Shown here piece by piece: positions 40,269-51,205 of a DNA stretch of 64,000 nt (position 1 is its first letter; each line of letters opens with the position of its first letter). This DNA comes from Devosia algicola (GTDB lineage: Bacteria > Pseudomonadota > Alphaproteobacteria > Rhizobiales > Devosiaceae), in NCBI RefSeq assembly GCF_028816455.1, contig NZ_CP118246.1, positions 124,001 through 188,000 on the forward strand. Direction: 5' to 3'. The translations under genes were made by a program, and so were the position numbers. The notes below the pieces were generated by a model. It was given only the letters and a program-made list of their open reading frames with translations. It was not told where the DNA came from and searched no databases.

Positions 40269-41534
40269 TCAGTAGTGACTGGTATGGTCGGCCTCGATAA
40301 TGGCGTTCGCCAAGCTCCCGGTAGTCGGATAGAGCGGGATAAGACATGCCTGAAGCGCATGATAAATATCGGGCTTGCCGGTAAACAAGCGGGCGCTGTG
40401 ACGCAAATCCGTTGTCAGTTCCGAACGCCAGCCGCCCTGTTTGTGGTCGATCATATGATTGGCGGCAAAATCCCACAATTTGCGATACCAGAGTTGAAAG
40501 TACTGGTCGCGATCATGATCGCTGAGATAGGCCGCCGCGCCGATGGCCTCGCTCAGCGGCCACCAGAGCTTTTCCGTCATCACCGGCTTGTTGTCCCAAT
40601 CGAGCGTATAGAAAAAACCGCCATGCTTGTCGTCCCAGCCCAGTTCAATCGAGCGGCGGAACAATTGGCGCGACGCGTCCGTCATCCAGCTCAGCCGCTT
40701 ATGGCCAAGTGTCCACAATTGCAACAACAGGCGCGACCATTCGAGCCAGTGCCCCGGAGTCGTGCCCGCTGGGCGGAACATTTCATTGCCGAGATAGGTC
40801 TTGTCGACTGCCCAGTCGCCATCAAAATGTTCGGCAACGCGATAGTCGAGTGAGGCGGCATGTTTGCCGATGATCAAATCGGCGATCCGCTCGGCCTTGT
40901 CCAGATAACTTTTGTCCCCGGTGGCCTGATAGGCCGCCATCAGGGCCTCGGTCATGTGCATGTTGGAGTTCTGGCCATTATACTCGGCAACAGGGGCCCA
41001 GTCCGCATTGAACTCTTCGCGCACTGCGCCTCGCTTGTCGTCCCAGAACTTCGCATTGATCACCTCGGTGACGTCTGCCAGCATTTTGTCTGCCAGCTTG
41101 TGGCCGGCCAGCTTGGCGCTGGACGCGGCCAAAAGGACAAAGGCATGGCCATAGGCCTGCTTGACGGTATCGACCGGTCCATTGCGATCGCTGGACCAGA
41201 AATAGCCGCCATGACGCCCGTCCCGCAGACGATCCCAGATATAGCGCATGCCATGATCAACAATTTCGCCAGAGCCGGGGCGACCGATCAGGGCGCCGAT
41301 GGCAAAGCAGTGCACCATGCGGGTGGCGGTATGAATCTGGCAGATATTATTGTCGGCATTGAGCGCCTTGCCAGCATCATCAAGTTCGTAAAACCCGCCC
41401 GCCGGATCAATCGAGGCTTCCTGGAAAAAGTCGAACAGATCATTGGCCTGGCGCATGAGCCACTGCCGATGAAACGGGCGACCCGTCCACGATGCGGCAT
41501 TGGTGGTTGGCAGCAATTTGGCATATTCAGTCAT
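40269..41534 (-). CDS. AGE-family sugar epimerase/isomerase
   Basis: A 421-aa (alpha/alpha)6-barrel protein of the N-acylglucosamine 2-epimerase superfamily, which also includes D-mannose isomerase and sulfoquinovose isomerase (YihS). Conserved blocks are GGFYELDD, THTATRMVHCFAI-like IHTATRMVHCF, GGYFWSSDRNGP, YGHAFVLLAAS, NMHMTEALMAAY, GHWLEWSRLLLQL and GGFFYTLDWDN with the catalytic histidines. The absence of amino-sugar genes nearby and the GHWLEW block favour a mannose/aldose isomerase over an epimerase, but this is inference. The start at 41534 (MTEYAKLLP) is set by homology; a longer frame upstream is not conserved. Confidence 0.85.
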   Translation of the reverse strand: MTEYAKLLPTTNAASWTGRPFHRQWLMRQANDLFDFFQEASIDPAGGFYELDDAGKALNADNNICQIHTATRMVHCFAIGALIGRPGSGEIVDHGMRYIWDRLRDGRHGGYFWSSDRNGPVDTVKQAYGHAFVLLAASSAKLAGHKLADKMLADVTEVINAKFWDDKRGAVREEFNADWAPVAEYNGQNSNMHMTEALMAAYQATGDKSYLDKAERIADLIIGKHAASLDYRVAEHFDGDWAVDKTYLGNEMFRPAGTTPGHWLEWSRLLLQLWTLGHKRLSWMTDASRQLFRRSIELGWDDKHGGFFYTLDWDNKPVMTEKLWWPLSEAIGAAAYLSDHDRDQYFQLWYRKLWDFAANHMIDHKQGGWRSELTTDLRHSARLFTGKPDIYHALQACLIPLYPTTGSLANAIIEADHTSHY

Positions 41535-41643
41535 CAATAGGCTCCCAAATCGGGGGCGATCCCGATTTTCTGGTGTTCGGCATATGTTTAGCGAGGCAGT
41601 CGCAACGATGCAATTTACGGCCCGTATGTCACTTGCGGTCATA

Positions 41644-42622
41644 TCAACCGGTACATCTCGTCTTGGCATAAAGCGCGTCGAGGCGGGCAACTTCCTCTGA
41701 CGACCCCATGATCACCGGTACACGCTGGTGAATATCGGTTGGTATCACATCCAGAATGCGGCCATGGCCGGTCGAGGCCGCGCCGCCTGCTGCTTCGAGC
41801 AACATGCTCATGGGATTGGCCTCGTATAGCAGCCGCAAGCGACCACCTTTGGCGCTGGTTTCGCTGTCGAGCGGATAGAGAAAAATGCCCCCGCGCATCA
41901 GAATGCGGTGAATGTCGGCGACCATCGAGCCCACCCAGCGCATATTGTAACGCTCGCCGAGTTCGCCATCTTCGCCCGCCACATTCTGTTCGACATAGGC
42001 CTTTGTCGGTTCGTCCCAAAAACGCTGGCGCGCACTATTGATGGCATACTCGACCGACCGGGGCGGCACCTTGACCTCGGCGCGGTCCAGCATGAACACC
42101 CCGTCATTGGACAGGGTGAAGGCCGCAGTCGTTCTGCCAAATGTCAACAACAGGCCGGTCGAGGGACCATAGGCGGCATAGCCAGCCGCGAGTTGCTTGG
42201 TGCCGGGCTGCAACAGGTCGGGCGCGTTCGGATCGGTTGCCAGAACTGAAAATATCGAGCCTACAGTGACATTTACGTCCAGGTTTGAAGACCCGTCCAG
42301 CGGATCGGTTGCGATGGCAAAGTCGCCTTGATTCTGCATGTGAAGTGCTTCATCCAACTCCTCCGAAATCAGAATCGAAATGGCAGCATTCTGGCGTATG
42401 TGCTTGATGAATATATCGTTTGAGATGACATCGAGCCTGCTTTTGAGTCTCGCCCTGCACGTTGGTGTGGTCTGTCGCCCCGGCGAGCCCGTCCATCGGC
42501 GCGGTGCGCAATATTTTGGCGATTTCGGCGCAGGCTGCGGCAATAGTCAAAACGACGCCGGCCAGTTCGGTCGTCGGGGCCTGCGATTGGAGCCAGTTTT
42601 GTAAGGTGGTGGCGGCGGACAT
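41644..42622 (-). CDS. fbp: class I fructose-1,6-bisphosphatase, one frameshift
   Basis: A gluconeogenic phosphatase converting fructose 1,6-bisphosphate to fructose 6-phosphate. The Mg-binding signature DPLDGSSNLDVNVTVGSIFS and the preceding ISEELDEAL are present, along with substrate-binding RYNMRWVGSMVADIHRIL near the C-terminus. GAGCCT at 42433-42438 breaks the frame near residue 60; restoring GAGCT gives GETQKQLDVISNDIFIKH. The repaired length is about 325 aa with the start at 42622 (MSAATTLQNWL). It follows the NAD-glutamate dehydrogenase gene by 87 bp on the same strand; both serve growth on amino acids or other gluconeogenic carbon. Confidence 0.94.
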
Positions 42623-42709
42623 GAAACGGCTCCTCGTCGCTTGAACAATGTGTTTGGACCTGTCGCGATTGCCCCGCAATTGGCAAGCGCGACAGGACTA
42701 CTATGAAGC

Positions 42710-45700
42710 TCAGGCTCTGTCGCGCCAGATCGCCCAACAGACCGGCGGCAACAGACAGGCGCGATACGCTCAATTGTCCCTGCCGCAACTCGGCAACAGC
42801 CGCCGCAGCGCGCTCGATACCCACCGCGCGCGACTGTCGCCAGAGCGACAGCCGGTCGGCCATGCTGCCCTTGCCCGCTGCCAGCACATCAATGGTCAGG
42901 TCGCGCTGCGCCCGCATCAGATTGGCCAGTGCCCGGTCAAGTGCCATGCGATCAAAGCGGTCATCCAGCTTGATTGAACGTCCCTGATCGAGGATGGACC
43001 AAAGTTCAAAGATTGAGAAGACACCGAAAAAGGCGTGGGCCGCCTCACCGACCGAAACGCCGCCCCGCTCGCTGATCAGTACCACATCGCTGGCGTAGGA
43101 CAGCACCGGCAACTCGGCGATCCGACGCGCCGTGGAGGCGGGAACGCCTTGCGCCTCGGCCTTCGCCACAGCCGTTTCGATCGCGTCGGTCACGCTGGGA
43201 GAAATCAGTTCCGGCATCAAGTCGCGCAAGGTGGCAACGCCCGAAGCATGGCGGGCAATGATCTCGGGCAGGGGCAGGCTCAGATCGCTGTTGCGCAGGA
43301 ACCACAATACCTCCTGCTGTAGCAGCGAACGCAGCTTTTCATAGAGTTCGAGTTGCGCTGCGCCCGACACTTTGCTGTCCAGCGCATCAACCAGTCCATT
43401 GAGTTCGCCCAACCCGTAAATGTCGCGGGTTGCAACATAGGCAATGGCGATATCACCAACCCCGGTGCTGGTTGCTGCCATCAGTTCGGTGACAAACGCC
43501 GGACCACCCCGATTGATGATGGCATTGGCCAGAACCGTCGCGATGACCTCGCGCTTCAACCGGTGCGCCTTGACATGCTCAGGAAAGCGCTGATGCAGGG
43601 TTTCGGGAAAATACCGGAACAGGCTCATCGCCCAGATAAGGATTGTCGGGCAGGGGAGACTCCAGCAGATCCGCATAAAGCGTCAGCTTGGCATAGGCCA
43701 GCAGCACCGCCAACTCGGGGCGGCTGAGCGCCTGTCCCCTGACAGGCTCGCTCCGTAATGGCGATCTCGCCGGGCAGGAACTCAACCTGCCGGTCCAACA
43801 GGCCGCGCTGTTCCAGACGGGCGATGAATTCGCGGTGGTCAGGCAACTCCGATAGGCCCGAACGCTCCGCCAATGACAGGGCCAGCGATTGCAAATAATT
43901 GTTGCGCAGACAGAGCGCCGCCACTTCCGGGGTCATTTCGGCCAGGAAGCTATTGCGCTGCTCCTGGGTAAAGCTGCCATCGACCAGCAGGGGCGCGACT
44001 GCAATCTTGATATTGACTTCAAGGTCGCTCGAATTGACGCCTGCCGAATTATCGATGGCATCTGTATTGATCGCCCCGCCGGCCAGTGCATATTCTATCC
44101 GGCCACGTTGGGTAATGCCCAGATTTGCGCCCTCGCCAATTACCTTGGCGCGGATCTGCGTCGCCGGAATACGGATGGCATCATTGGCACGATCACCAGC
44201 ATCGGCGTTGGTTTCCTGGCTGGAGCGGATATAGGTGCCAATCCCGCCAAACCACAACAGATCAACCGGCGCCGCCAAAATCGCCGACATGATCTCCTGT
44301 GGCGTTGCCGCGCTGGCGGCTATGCCGAGCAGTTTCTGCATTTCGGCGCTCACGGGGATCGCCTTGAGCGACCGCGAATATACCCCGCCGCCCGGCGAGA
44401 TCAGTTTGAGATCATAGTCTTTCCAGCTCGAGCGCGGCAGTTCAAACAGGCGTTGCCGCTCGGCAAAGCTTTTGGCTGCATCGGGGGTGGGGTCGATAAA
44501 GATATCGCGGTGGTCAAAGGCCGCCACCAACCTGATCTCGCGCGACAACAGCATGCCATTGCCAAAAACATCGCCCGACATGTCGCCGACGCCGACAACA
44601 GTGAAGGGGCTGGTTTGAATATCGCGATCCATCTCGCGGAAATGGCGTTTGACCGCTTCCCACCCGCCGCGCGCGGTAATGCCCATTTCCTTATGGTCAT
44701 AACCGGCCGAACCGCCAGAGGCGAAGGCATCGCCCAGCCAGTAATTACGCCCGATGGCGATATTGTTGGCGGTGTCGGAAAAACTGGCGGTGCCCTTGTC
44801 GGCAGCAACCACCAAATAAGGATCGTCCCCATCCATCCGACGCACATTGTCAGGTGGCGCGACGCTGTCGCCGACCAGATTGTCGGTTACGTCGAGCAAC
44901 GAGCCGATAAAGATGGTGTAGCTGGCAACGCCCTCCGCCAACACCGCTTCGCGGGCGAGACCGGCGGTGGAGCGCTTGGGGAAGAATCCACCCTTGGCCC
45001 CAACCGGCACGATAACGGCGTTCTTGACCTGCTGGGCCTTGACCAGGCCCAAAACCTCGGTGCGGAAATCCTCTGGTCGGTCCGACCAGCGAATGCCGCC
45101 GCGCGCAATGGCGCCGAAACGCAAATGCACGCCTTCCACGCGCGGCGAATAGACAAAGATCTCGCGGTAGGGGCGCGGGGCGGCCATGCCGTCAACCTTT
45201 GCACAGTCAAATTTGATCGCCAGCGCCGGCTTGCGACCGCGGGCATCGTCGCGTTGATAGGCGTTGGTGCGTACCGATGCGTCGATCAGATTGATAAAGC
45301 GTCGCACGATGCGGTCTTCGTCCAGCGATGTAACCGCTTCCAGCGTCGTGACCAACGTGTCGCGTGCCGCCCTCGCACTGGCCTCGCGATCCACTGCATC
45401 TGGATTGTGCAGCGCGTGAAACAGCTTGACCAATGCCACGGATGCACTCGCCTGTGTGACCATCACCTGGGCCAGATAGCGGTGGCCGTAGGAAATGTTG
45501 AGTTGGCGCAAATAGCGCGCCAACGCCCGAAGGAGCGCCACGTCGTCCCAGGCCAGTCCAGCCTTGAGGACCAACCCGTTAAACCCGTCACTTTCCGCCA
45601 ACCCGTCCCAGACCGCCAGCAAACCGGCCTCAATTGGATCGGCAGCCGTTGCAATGTCGATGGGATGGCCGTCCGCCGCCGCCAGCACCATGTCGTGGAT

Positions 45701-47404
45701 ATAGCGATCCACCCCGTCGGTTGGCGTCACGGTGTAGGTGCGTTCGTCGATCACCCGGAAGCCGAAAAATTCGAGCATGGGCACGCGGTCGCTCAGCGGT
45801 ATGGCGCTGCCGCTGTGATAGAATTTTAGCCCCAAATCGCCTTCGCCCCCCTCGCGATGGCGCAGTTTGATTGCAATCTGGGAGTCATCGCCGAGCCCTT
45901 GCAGAACGGCGATATCGTGCAGCCCGTCCTGGGGATTGTTGCGCGACTGATAGGCAGCCGAGAACGCATCGCGATAGGCGACGATGCCAGCGGGGTCGCT
46001 GGACGCGGCGATCAGCATGTCGCCAAAGCTGCGGGTCAATTCCTCAACCCTGGCTTCCAACTGCACCCTATCCGGGCGCGGCGTTGGCCCGCCATTGCGC
46101 CCGATGATCAGGTGCAGTCGCACCAGGTCGCCTTCTGGGAAATGCGGATAGTAGGCTGAAATCCGGCCATCATAGCGCTCGGCGAGATAGTCATTGACCC
46201 GAACGCGTACATCGCTGTCATAGCGATCGCGTGGCAGGAAAATCAGGATCGAAACGAAATTGTCAAACTGGTCGATACGCGGCAACACGCGAACGCGTGG
46301 CCGGTCGTATAGTCCGGCGATGGCATGGGCATATTCGGACAGGGCATCGGTTTCGATCTGAAACAGTTCGTCACGCGGATAGGTATCGAGCGCACTCAGC
46401 AAGGCGCGACCGGCGTGACTGGTTGGCTCCAGCCCAGACTTGTGCATCACGGCAGTGATTTTCTGGCGGATGAGCGGCACTTCACTATGCGGCATCGCCA
46501 GCGCTCTGGAGGTATAAAGCCCCAAGACCCGCAGTTCGCCGCTAACCTGTCCATTATCGTCGTAAAGCTTGATGCCCACATAATCCATATGGGCGCGCCG
46601 ATGCACGCGGGCCCGGACGTTGGCCTTGGTCACGAGCAGGGGATCACGTGATTTGAGGAACGCCACATGTTGTGGTGTCATTTCGACATAGTCAGGGCCT
46701 GAGCGCAGGAATTTCGTGTTGGGGTCGGCCAATATGCCCAGCCCGCTATCGGCGATCGGCTCGAGTTGCATGCCCTCGACCAGCCGGTATTCCCGCGTTC
46801 CCAGGAAGGTAAAATTATGCTCGGTCAGCCAGCCAAGAAAATAGACCGCTTCGTCGCGCTGTGCCGCCGCTATGTTGGTGCTCGATTGTTGTAGCGCCGT
46901 CGCCGCGCCATTGATGCGGGCGAGCATAGGCTGCCAATCGGCAACGGCCTTGGCGACCTCTGCCATGGCGGTTTCGATCTCGAGACGCAAGGCGACCACA
47001 TCGATGACCGGGTCAGTATGGATATGCAGCATACTGATCTTGCCGCCGGGCCGCTCGAACACCGGATGGGCGAACATCCGCACCGTGCCGCCAGCCGCGC
47101 GCACCGCGCCAAGTACGCTGTCGACGATAAAAGGGGTGTCGGGCGAGACCACATCGATGATCAGTCCGCCATTGTCATCGCTCTCGATAAAGGTCTGGCT
47201 GGCCTCCAGCACCTCTGATCCCAGATGCGCCAACGAGCTTTTCAGGATGCGTTCCATGCGTGCCGGGTCAAACCCGATCAGATCGTCCGCGTCGGCGGCA
47301 TCGACCACCTTGGTCAGAAACGCGGCAAATTCTGGCTCACTGGCTTCCATCGCCTTGGCTCGCGCCAGCATGTCGGCACGTCCACTCAACACCGAATCGC
47401 TCAA
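42710..47404 (-). CDS. large NAD-dependent glutamate dehydrogenase (GDH-180 type), three frameshifts
   Basis: A catabolic glutamate dehydrogenase of about 1563 aa that deaminates glutamate to 2-oxoglutarate. The N-terminal regulatory part has ACT-like segments (SPDTPFIVDSVLGAVRAAGG). The catalytic core includes GAIARGGIRWSDRPEDFRTEVLGL, KNAVIVPVGAKGGFFPK and, in the Rossmann domain, GVGDMSGDVFGNGMLLSREI. Three insertions lie in the C-terminal part. AGGCTC at 43744-43749 restores to ITERAVRGQALSRPELAVLL. AGGCTC at 43621-43626 restores to YLGDELFRYFPETL. AGGCTC at 42712-42717 restores a stop at 42710, so the protein ends LLGDLARQS. The gene heads the minus-strand cluster with fbp, AGE epimerase, nadC and cysQ. 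Confidence 0.95.
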
Positions 47405-47612
47405 TTGTTGTCTCCCCCAACTGCTGCGGTCAGTCTAGTCGCCCATACCGGCCTGTCAAAAGCCCTTCTGCACTGTCTTGGCTCAATATTTGTGGTTTGG
47501 GCGGTTTGTTGCCCGCGCAAACGAAATATCTGGCACCATGAGATGGTCCATTGTGACGCGGTCGACCGAGTTTCCTGCCGCTTGGTACGGTCCCGTACCC
47601 GATCAAATTTGC

Positions 47613-47638
47613 GGAACCTTGTCTGATTTCACGCCGTT
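47613..47638 (+). promoter_or_regulatory. sigma-EcfG (general stress response) promoter
   Basis: GGAAC (47613-47617), a 17-bp spacer and CGTT (47635-47638) exactly match the alphaproteobacterial sigma-EcfG consensus GGAAC-N16/17-CGTT. It lies about 36-60 bp upstream of the PRC-barrel gene, a gene class often under this sigma factor. Confidence 0.65.
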
Positions 47639-47673
47639 GTACCCTCACTTCCACTCAGCAATGGAGAATGACA

Positions 47674-48069
47674 ATGGCAAGCCAATATGCAGATGCCTCG
47701 GACAAGAATCCCGACATCAAGGAAAGCCACGATCTGATCGCCAGCGATCGGGTTGAAGGCACCAAGGTTTATTCGCTGCGCGGCGAACATATCGGTCACA
47801 TTGAGCGCGTTTTGCTCGAAAAACGTAGCGGCAAGGTTTCCTACGCCGTTCTGGCCTTTGGTGGCTTCATGGGCATGGGCCACGAGCATTATCCGCTGCC
47901 CTGGTCCAAACTCGACTATGACGAGGACTTGAATGGCTATAGCGTCGATGTGAACAAGGAGCAGCTCGAGGGCGCACCGAAATATCACGATGACGATGAT
48001 TTTATCTGGACGCCCGAGCGTGGTCGTCAGGTCTATGACTATTATGGTATCGCCCCATATTGGGTCTAG
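47674..48069 (+). CDS. PRC-barrel domain protein
   Basis: A 131-aa protein with one PRC-barrel domain: RVEGTKVYSLRGEHIGHIERVLLEKRSGKVSYAVL, of which the VYSLRGEHIG core is the recognisable part, followed by LPWSKLDYDEDLNGY and VNKEQLEGAP. Such small proteins are stress-induced in many alphaproteobacteria; their function is not known. The ATG at 47674 has GGAG 8 bases upstream; an ATG at 47668 would be only one base from that site. An apparent sigma-EcfG promoter precedes it and a terminator follows. Confidence 0.88.
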   Translation: MASQYADASDKNPDIKESHDLIASDRVEGTKVYSLRGEHIGHIERVLLEKRSGKVSYAVLAFGGFMGMGHEHYPLPWSKLDYDEDLNGYSVDVNKEQLEGAPKYHDDDDFIWTPERGRQVYDYYGIAPYWV

Positions 48070-48083
48070 AATACCAATATATG

Positions 48084-48113
48084 GCCTCGCCCAAACCTTT
48101 GGGCGGGGCTTTT
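48084..48113 (+). terminator. rho-independent terminator after the PRC-barrel gene
   Basis: GCCTCGCCCA (48084-48093) pairs with TGGGCGGGGC (48100-48109), with one G-T pair, and is followed by TTTT. It ends the PRC transcript before the DUF2934 gene. Confidence 0.8.
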
Positions 48114-48126
48114 AGTCAAACGGATA

Positions 48127-48390
48127 GTGTCCATGGCGCCCCCTGACGAACCTGAAAATGGCGAAGCCGAAGAAACTGCCTTGGACGACTGGCATCAGGC
48201 GATCGCCAACACAGCCTACTTTCTATGGGAGCAGGACGGATCCCCCGAGGGTCTGGCCGATATTTACTGGCAGCGCGCCGAGGAAAAGCACCTGCGCCAG
48301 CGCGCCTATGACATCTGGTTGCGCGAGGGGTCACCGCACGGTCGCGAGGGCGATATCTGGCAACGCGCCAGAAAAGCACTGGACAAATAG
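48127..48390 (+). CDS. small protein with two DUF2934 repeats
   Basis: An 85-87-aa protein made almost wholly of two copies of the DUF2934 motif: AYFLWEQDGSPEGLADIYW and AYDIWLREGSPHGREGDIWQ, each an aromatic helix, a G-S-P-x-G turn and a second helix. DUF2934 has no known function and is common near stress genes in rhizobia. The start is GTG 48127 or ATG 48133; neither has a strong ribosome-binding site. It lies 14 bp after the terminator of the PRC gene, convergent with the nucleoside hydrolase. Confidence 0.8.
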   Translation: MSMAPPDEPENGEAEETALDDWHQAIANTAYFLWEQDGSPEGLADIYWQRAEEKHLRQRAYDIWLREGSPHGREGDIWQRARKALDK

Positions 48391-48403
48391 CCTGCGCCCA
48401 AAA

Positions 48404-49363
48404 CTACCGTCCAGAGATGGTCCTTTTGATCAGTGCCATGACTGCGGACGCATCGATTTCAACGCAAACGTCCTGGCTCGGCATCCCGTCCCACGGTCCG
48501 GGCGGAAAAAACGTGCCGTCCGGCTTCTGGATGGTCTGGCCCACCGCGATCCCCTCGCACGACACGCGCACCGCACCGCGTCGCATGGTGAACAGTTCGG
48601 GCGCCACGACATAAACTGCCGCACAGCTATCATGCACGAACATACCGTCATTGATGACGTGACTGTAAAAGTCGATGTAAAACTGCGAGAGATCAGACAG
48701 GAATTGCGCCTTGGGCCCGCCGACCTCGGCGATCTCGGCCATTTCGGCGCGGGTCATTATCGTCTGGTGCGTCACATCAAGACCAATGGCGACGACTTTC
48801 CAGGGCGCCGTCATGATTGTATCCGCCGCCTCAGGATCGCCGATAATGTTGGCTTCGGCGGCAGGCGACAGGTTGCCCGGCACGTCAAAGGCACCGCCCA
48901 TGATGACGACTTGCTTGACCAGATCGACAATATCGGGCGCCAGCGCGATGGCCAAGGCTAGATTGGTCATGCGACCGACGGCAACGATGCTGACCTCGCC
49001 GGGATTGGCGCGAATAATGTCGACAATGAACTGTGCCGCCGGGCGCGGATCCGGTTCGATCGAAACGGTCTCGGGAACACCTGCGACATTGCCAAGCCCA
49101 TTGTCGCCGTGGACAAAAGTCGGCGGCGGCCCCTCGATGCGATCGGGGTGAATGGCCCGGCCAGCGCCGCGCGCCACCGGCGCATCAATGTTCCACAATT
49201 GCTTGAGAAACAGCGCGTTGCGCGTGGTGGTCTCGACGGTGGCATTGCCGAAAACGGTCGTGATGCCGAGTAGATCAATATCTGGGTGCAAATCAAGAAA
49301 CAGCAGCGCCATGGCATCGTCGACACCAGGATCGGTGTCAAAAATCACTTTATGCTGAGCCAT
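48404..49363 (-). CDS. inosine/uridine-preferring nucleoside hydrolase
   Basis: Hydrolyses the N-glycosidic bond of ribonucleosides in purine or pyrimidine salvage. The 319-aa protein has the calcium-binding DTDPGVDDAMAL near the N-terminus, GNATVETTTRNAL, and the C-terminal HDSCAAVYVVAPELF with the conserved His-Asp. The substrate preference is not predictable from sequence. It sits alone between DUF2934 and the ABC exporter, with no nucleoside transporter beside it. Confidence 0.92.
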   Translation of the reverse strand: MAQHKVIFDTDPGVDDAMALLFLDLHPDIDLLGITTVFGNATVETTTRNALFLKQLWNIDAPVARGAGRAIHPDRIEGPPPTFVHGDNGLGNVAGVPETVSIEPDPRPAAQFIVDIIRANPGEVSIVAVGRMTNLALAIALAPDIVDLVKQVVIMGGAFDVPGNLSPAAEANIIGDPEAADTIMTAPWKVVAIGLDVTHQTIMTRAEMAEIAEVGGPKAQFLSDLSQFYIDFYSHVINDGMFVHDSCAAVYVVAPELFTMRRGAVRVSCEGIAVGQTIQKPDGTFFPPGPWDGMPSQDVCVEIDASAVMALIKRTISGR

Positions 49364-49447
49364 GCGGGTTTTCCTGTTTGCGGGTAAACCTGCCCTCTAC
49401 ACGATAAACCGGGTCGGGCGCCAGCCCCTCAACAAAAGCGGCTGCGG

Positions 49448-51205
49448 CTAGCTGCGCATCTGGCCATTGAGCAACATGTCTACTGCACTCTCCATCGACC
49501 CGGCTGGCGTCACGGTCCCGCCATTGACGAAAAATATCTCGTCGGCATTGTTGATGGTGTTGAGCCGGTGGGCGATGATTACAGTGGTCGTTTGCGCGGG
49601 CAGGGCGTCCAGAATATCTTCGAGCAGTTTTTCCGTTACAGTATCGATATTGGCGGTAGCTTCATCAAGGATCAGCAGTTGTGGGTTGCGCAATGCCGCC
49701 CGCATGAAGGCTATCAACTGCTTTTGCCCAAGACTCATGGCGTCGCCGCTGGCGGATACCGGCGTGTCCAACCCCTGGTCGAACCGGCTCAATAATCGCG
49801 AAAGTCCCGCCTCATCCAGCTTTTGGGAAAGCTTGCCGTCGGCCAGATCGGCAAAGGCGGCATTGCCATAACTGATATTGTCACCAACCGTGCCGGTGAA
49901 CAGGAACGGCTCTTGCAGGATAAAGCCGATGGCGTCGGCGCGTTCCTGGGCGGTGAAGGCACGAATATCGCGCCCATTGAGCCGCACGGTGCCGGCGCTC
50001 GGATCGTATAGTCGCGCCATCAGCGAAGCCGTTGTGGTCTTGCCGCCGCCCGTCGGGCCGATCAGCGCATAGGTCTTGCCGCGTTCAAGCGAAAAATTGA
50101 TGTCAGTCAGGACATCCTGACCACCTGGATAGTGAAAGCTGACACTCTCAAAACCCATGACGGCGTCGCCTTTGGTATTGTCGGACGGCACGACAGCCAT
50201 GTCCGATTTAAGCGCCAGTACCTCGGAGATGCGGTCAAGCCCTGCCAGAGCCAACTGCAGCGACGCCCAGATGGTCGCTAACTGGCGCAGCGGCATATAA
50301 AAATTGGTGACGTATAAAATATAGCCAATCAGCAGGCCCGTGGTCAGTTCACCATTGCTGATCAGCACGATGCCATAAGCCAGAACGATCAGCGTGCCCA
50401 GATTGGCGGCAAGCCCGTAGAGCGGCAAAAAGATATTGCTGGCGACCCCGGCCTTGACGGAGGCGGCGTAATTGGCCTGGTTGGCACCGGCGAACTTGTC
50501 GCGGAAATAGTCAAGCCGGTTGAAGGCAACAATGACCTTGAAATTGGCCAGGCTCTCCTGAATTTCGCCACTGAGTCCGCCGAGCGTTTGCAGGCTCGCA
50601 AAGCTGGTGCGCTTGACCCAGCCGCTGAGCAATCTGGTGGCGCCTAACACCACGATGGCCGGCACCAGCGCCGCCAGTCCCAGCCGGGGGTTCAGGCTCA
50701 CCAGCAAAATGCCCGCCCCCACGATCAACGCCGCATTGGACAGGAACTGCATCAGCGCCTGAGCGAAAAACTGGTTGATCTTGTCGGTATCATTATTGAT
50801 GCGCGAAATCAGGTCGCCCGATTTGTTCTGGTTGAAAAAGGCGACCGGCAATTCCTGCAACTTGGTGAATATGGCATTGCGCAGGTTAAACAGGATGCGC
50901 CTGCCGACCCGGCCCATGGTGCGGCTTTGAACATAGGATGAAACCAGCCCGATCAGATAGATTCCGAGCAATATCCCCGACCAGACAAACACGCCCTGAT
51001 AGTCTCCCGTCGCGATGAATCGATCAACGATATGGGCAATGATCAGGGGCGCCGTCAGCGTTGTCGACGAGGAGACGATGATGGCGAAAAAAGCCAGCGC
51101 CACATTGCGCCCTTCACCTGCCATGACCGGCAACAGGCGCGTCAGCCCGACGCGCAGCGGCTCTTTGGACTGGTTGGTGTCCTTGGTGTTAAGCCTGTAA
51201 TGCAT
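49448..51205 (-). CDS. ABC exporter half-transporter, second subunit (catalytically intact ATPase)
   Basis: A 585-aa subunit with six membrane spans and a C-terminal ATPase. It has Walker A GPTGGGKTTTA, Walker B LLILDEATANID with the catalytic Glu, and the switch His in VIIAHRLNTI. The signature is AMSLGQKQ instead of the canonical LSGGQ, which points to an asymmetric heterodimer with the adjacent subunit. I chose the ATG at 51205 (MHYRLNTKD), which overlaps the end of the first subunit gene by 17 bp; the longer frame to 51244 lies within that gene. The substrate is unknown (drug or lipid). Confidence 0.88.
   Translation of the reverse strand: MHYRLNTKDTNQSKEPLRVGLTRLLPVMAGEGRNVALAFFAIIVSSSTTLTAPLIIAHIVDRFIATGDYQGVFVWSGILLGIYLIGLVSSYVQSRTMGRVGRRILFNLRNAIFTKLQELPVAFFNQNKSGDLISRINNDTDKINQFFAQALMQFLSNAALIVGAGILLVSLNPRLGLAALVPAIVVLGATRLLSGWVKRTSFASLQTLGGLSGEIQESLANFKVIVAFNRLDYFRDKFAGANQANYAASVKAGVASNIFLPLYGLAANLGTLIVLAYGIVLISNGELTTGLLIGYILYVTNFYMPLRQLATIWASLQLALAGLDRISEVLALKSDMAVVPSDNTKGDAVMGFESVSFHYPGGQDVLTDINFSLERGKTYALIGPTGGGKTTTASLMARLYDPSAGTVRLNGRDIRAFTAQERADAIGFILQEPFLFTGTVGDNISYGNAAFADLADGKLSQKLDEAGLSRLLSRFDQGLDTPVSASGDAMSLGQKQLIAFMRAALRNPQLLILDEATANIDTVTEKLLEDILDALPAQTTTVIIAHRLNTINNADEIFFVNGGTVTPAGSMESAVDMLLNGQMRS

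Noticed and set aside
43889..45829. A 646-aa open frame on the plus strand opposite the glutamate dehydrogenase gene
   Set aside because: It lies wholly within the antisense of a strongly conserved gene, has no family motifs, and is a high-GC shadow frame.
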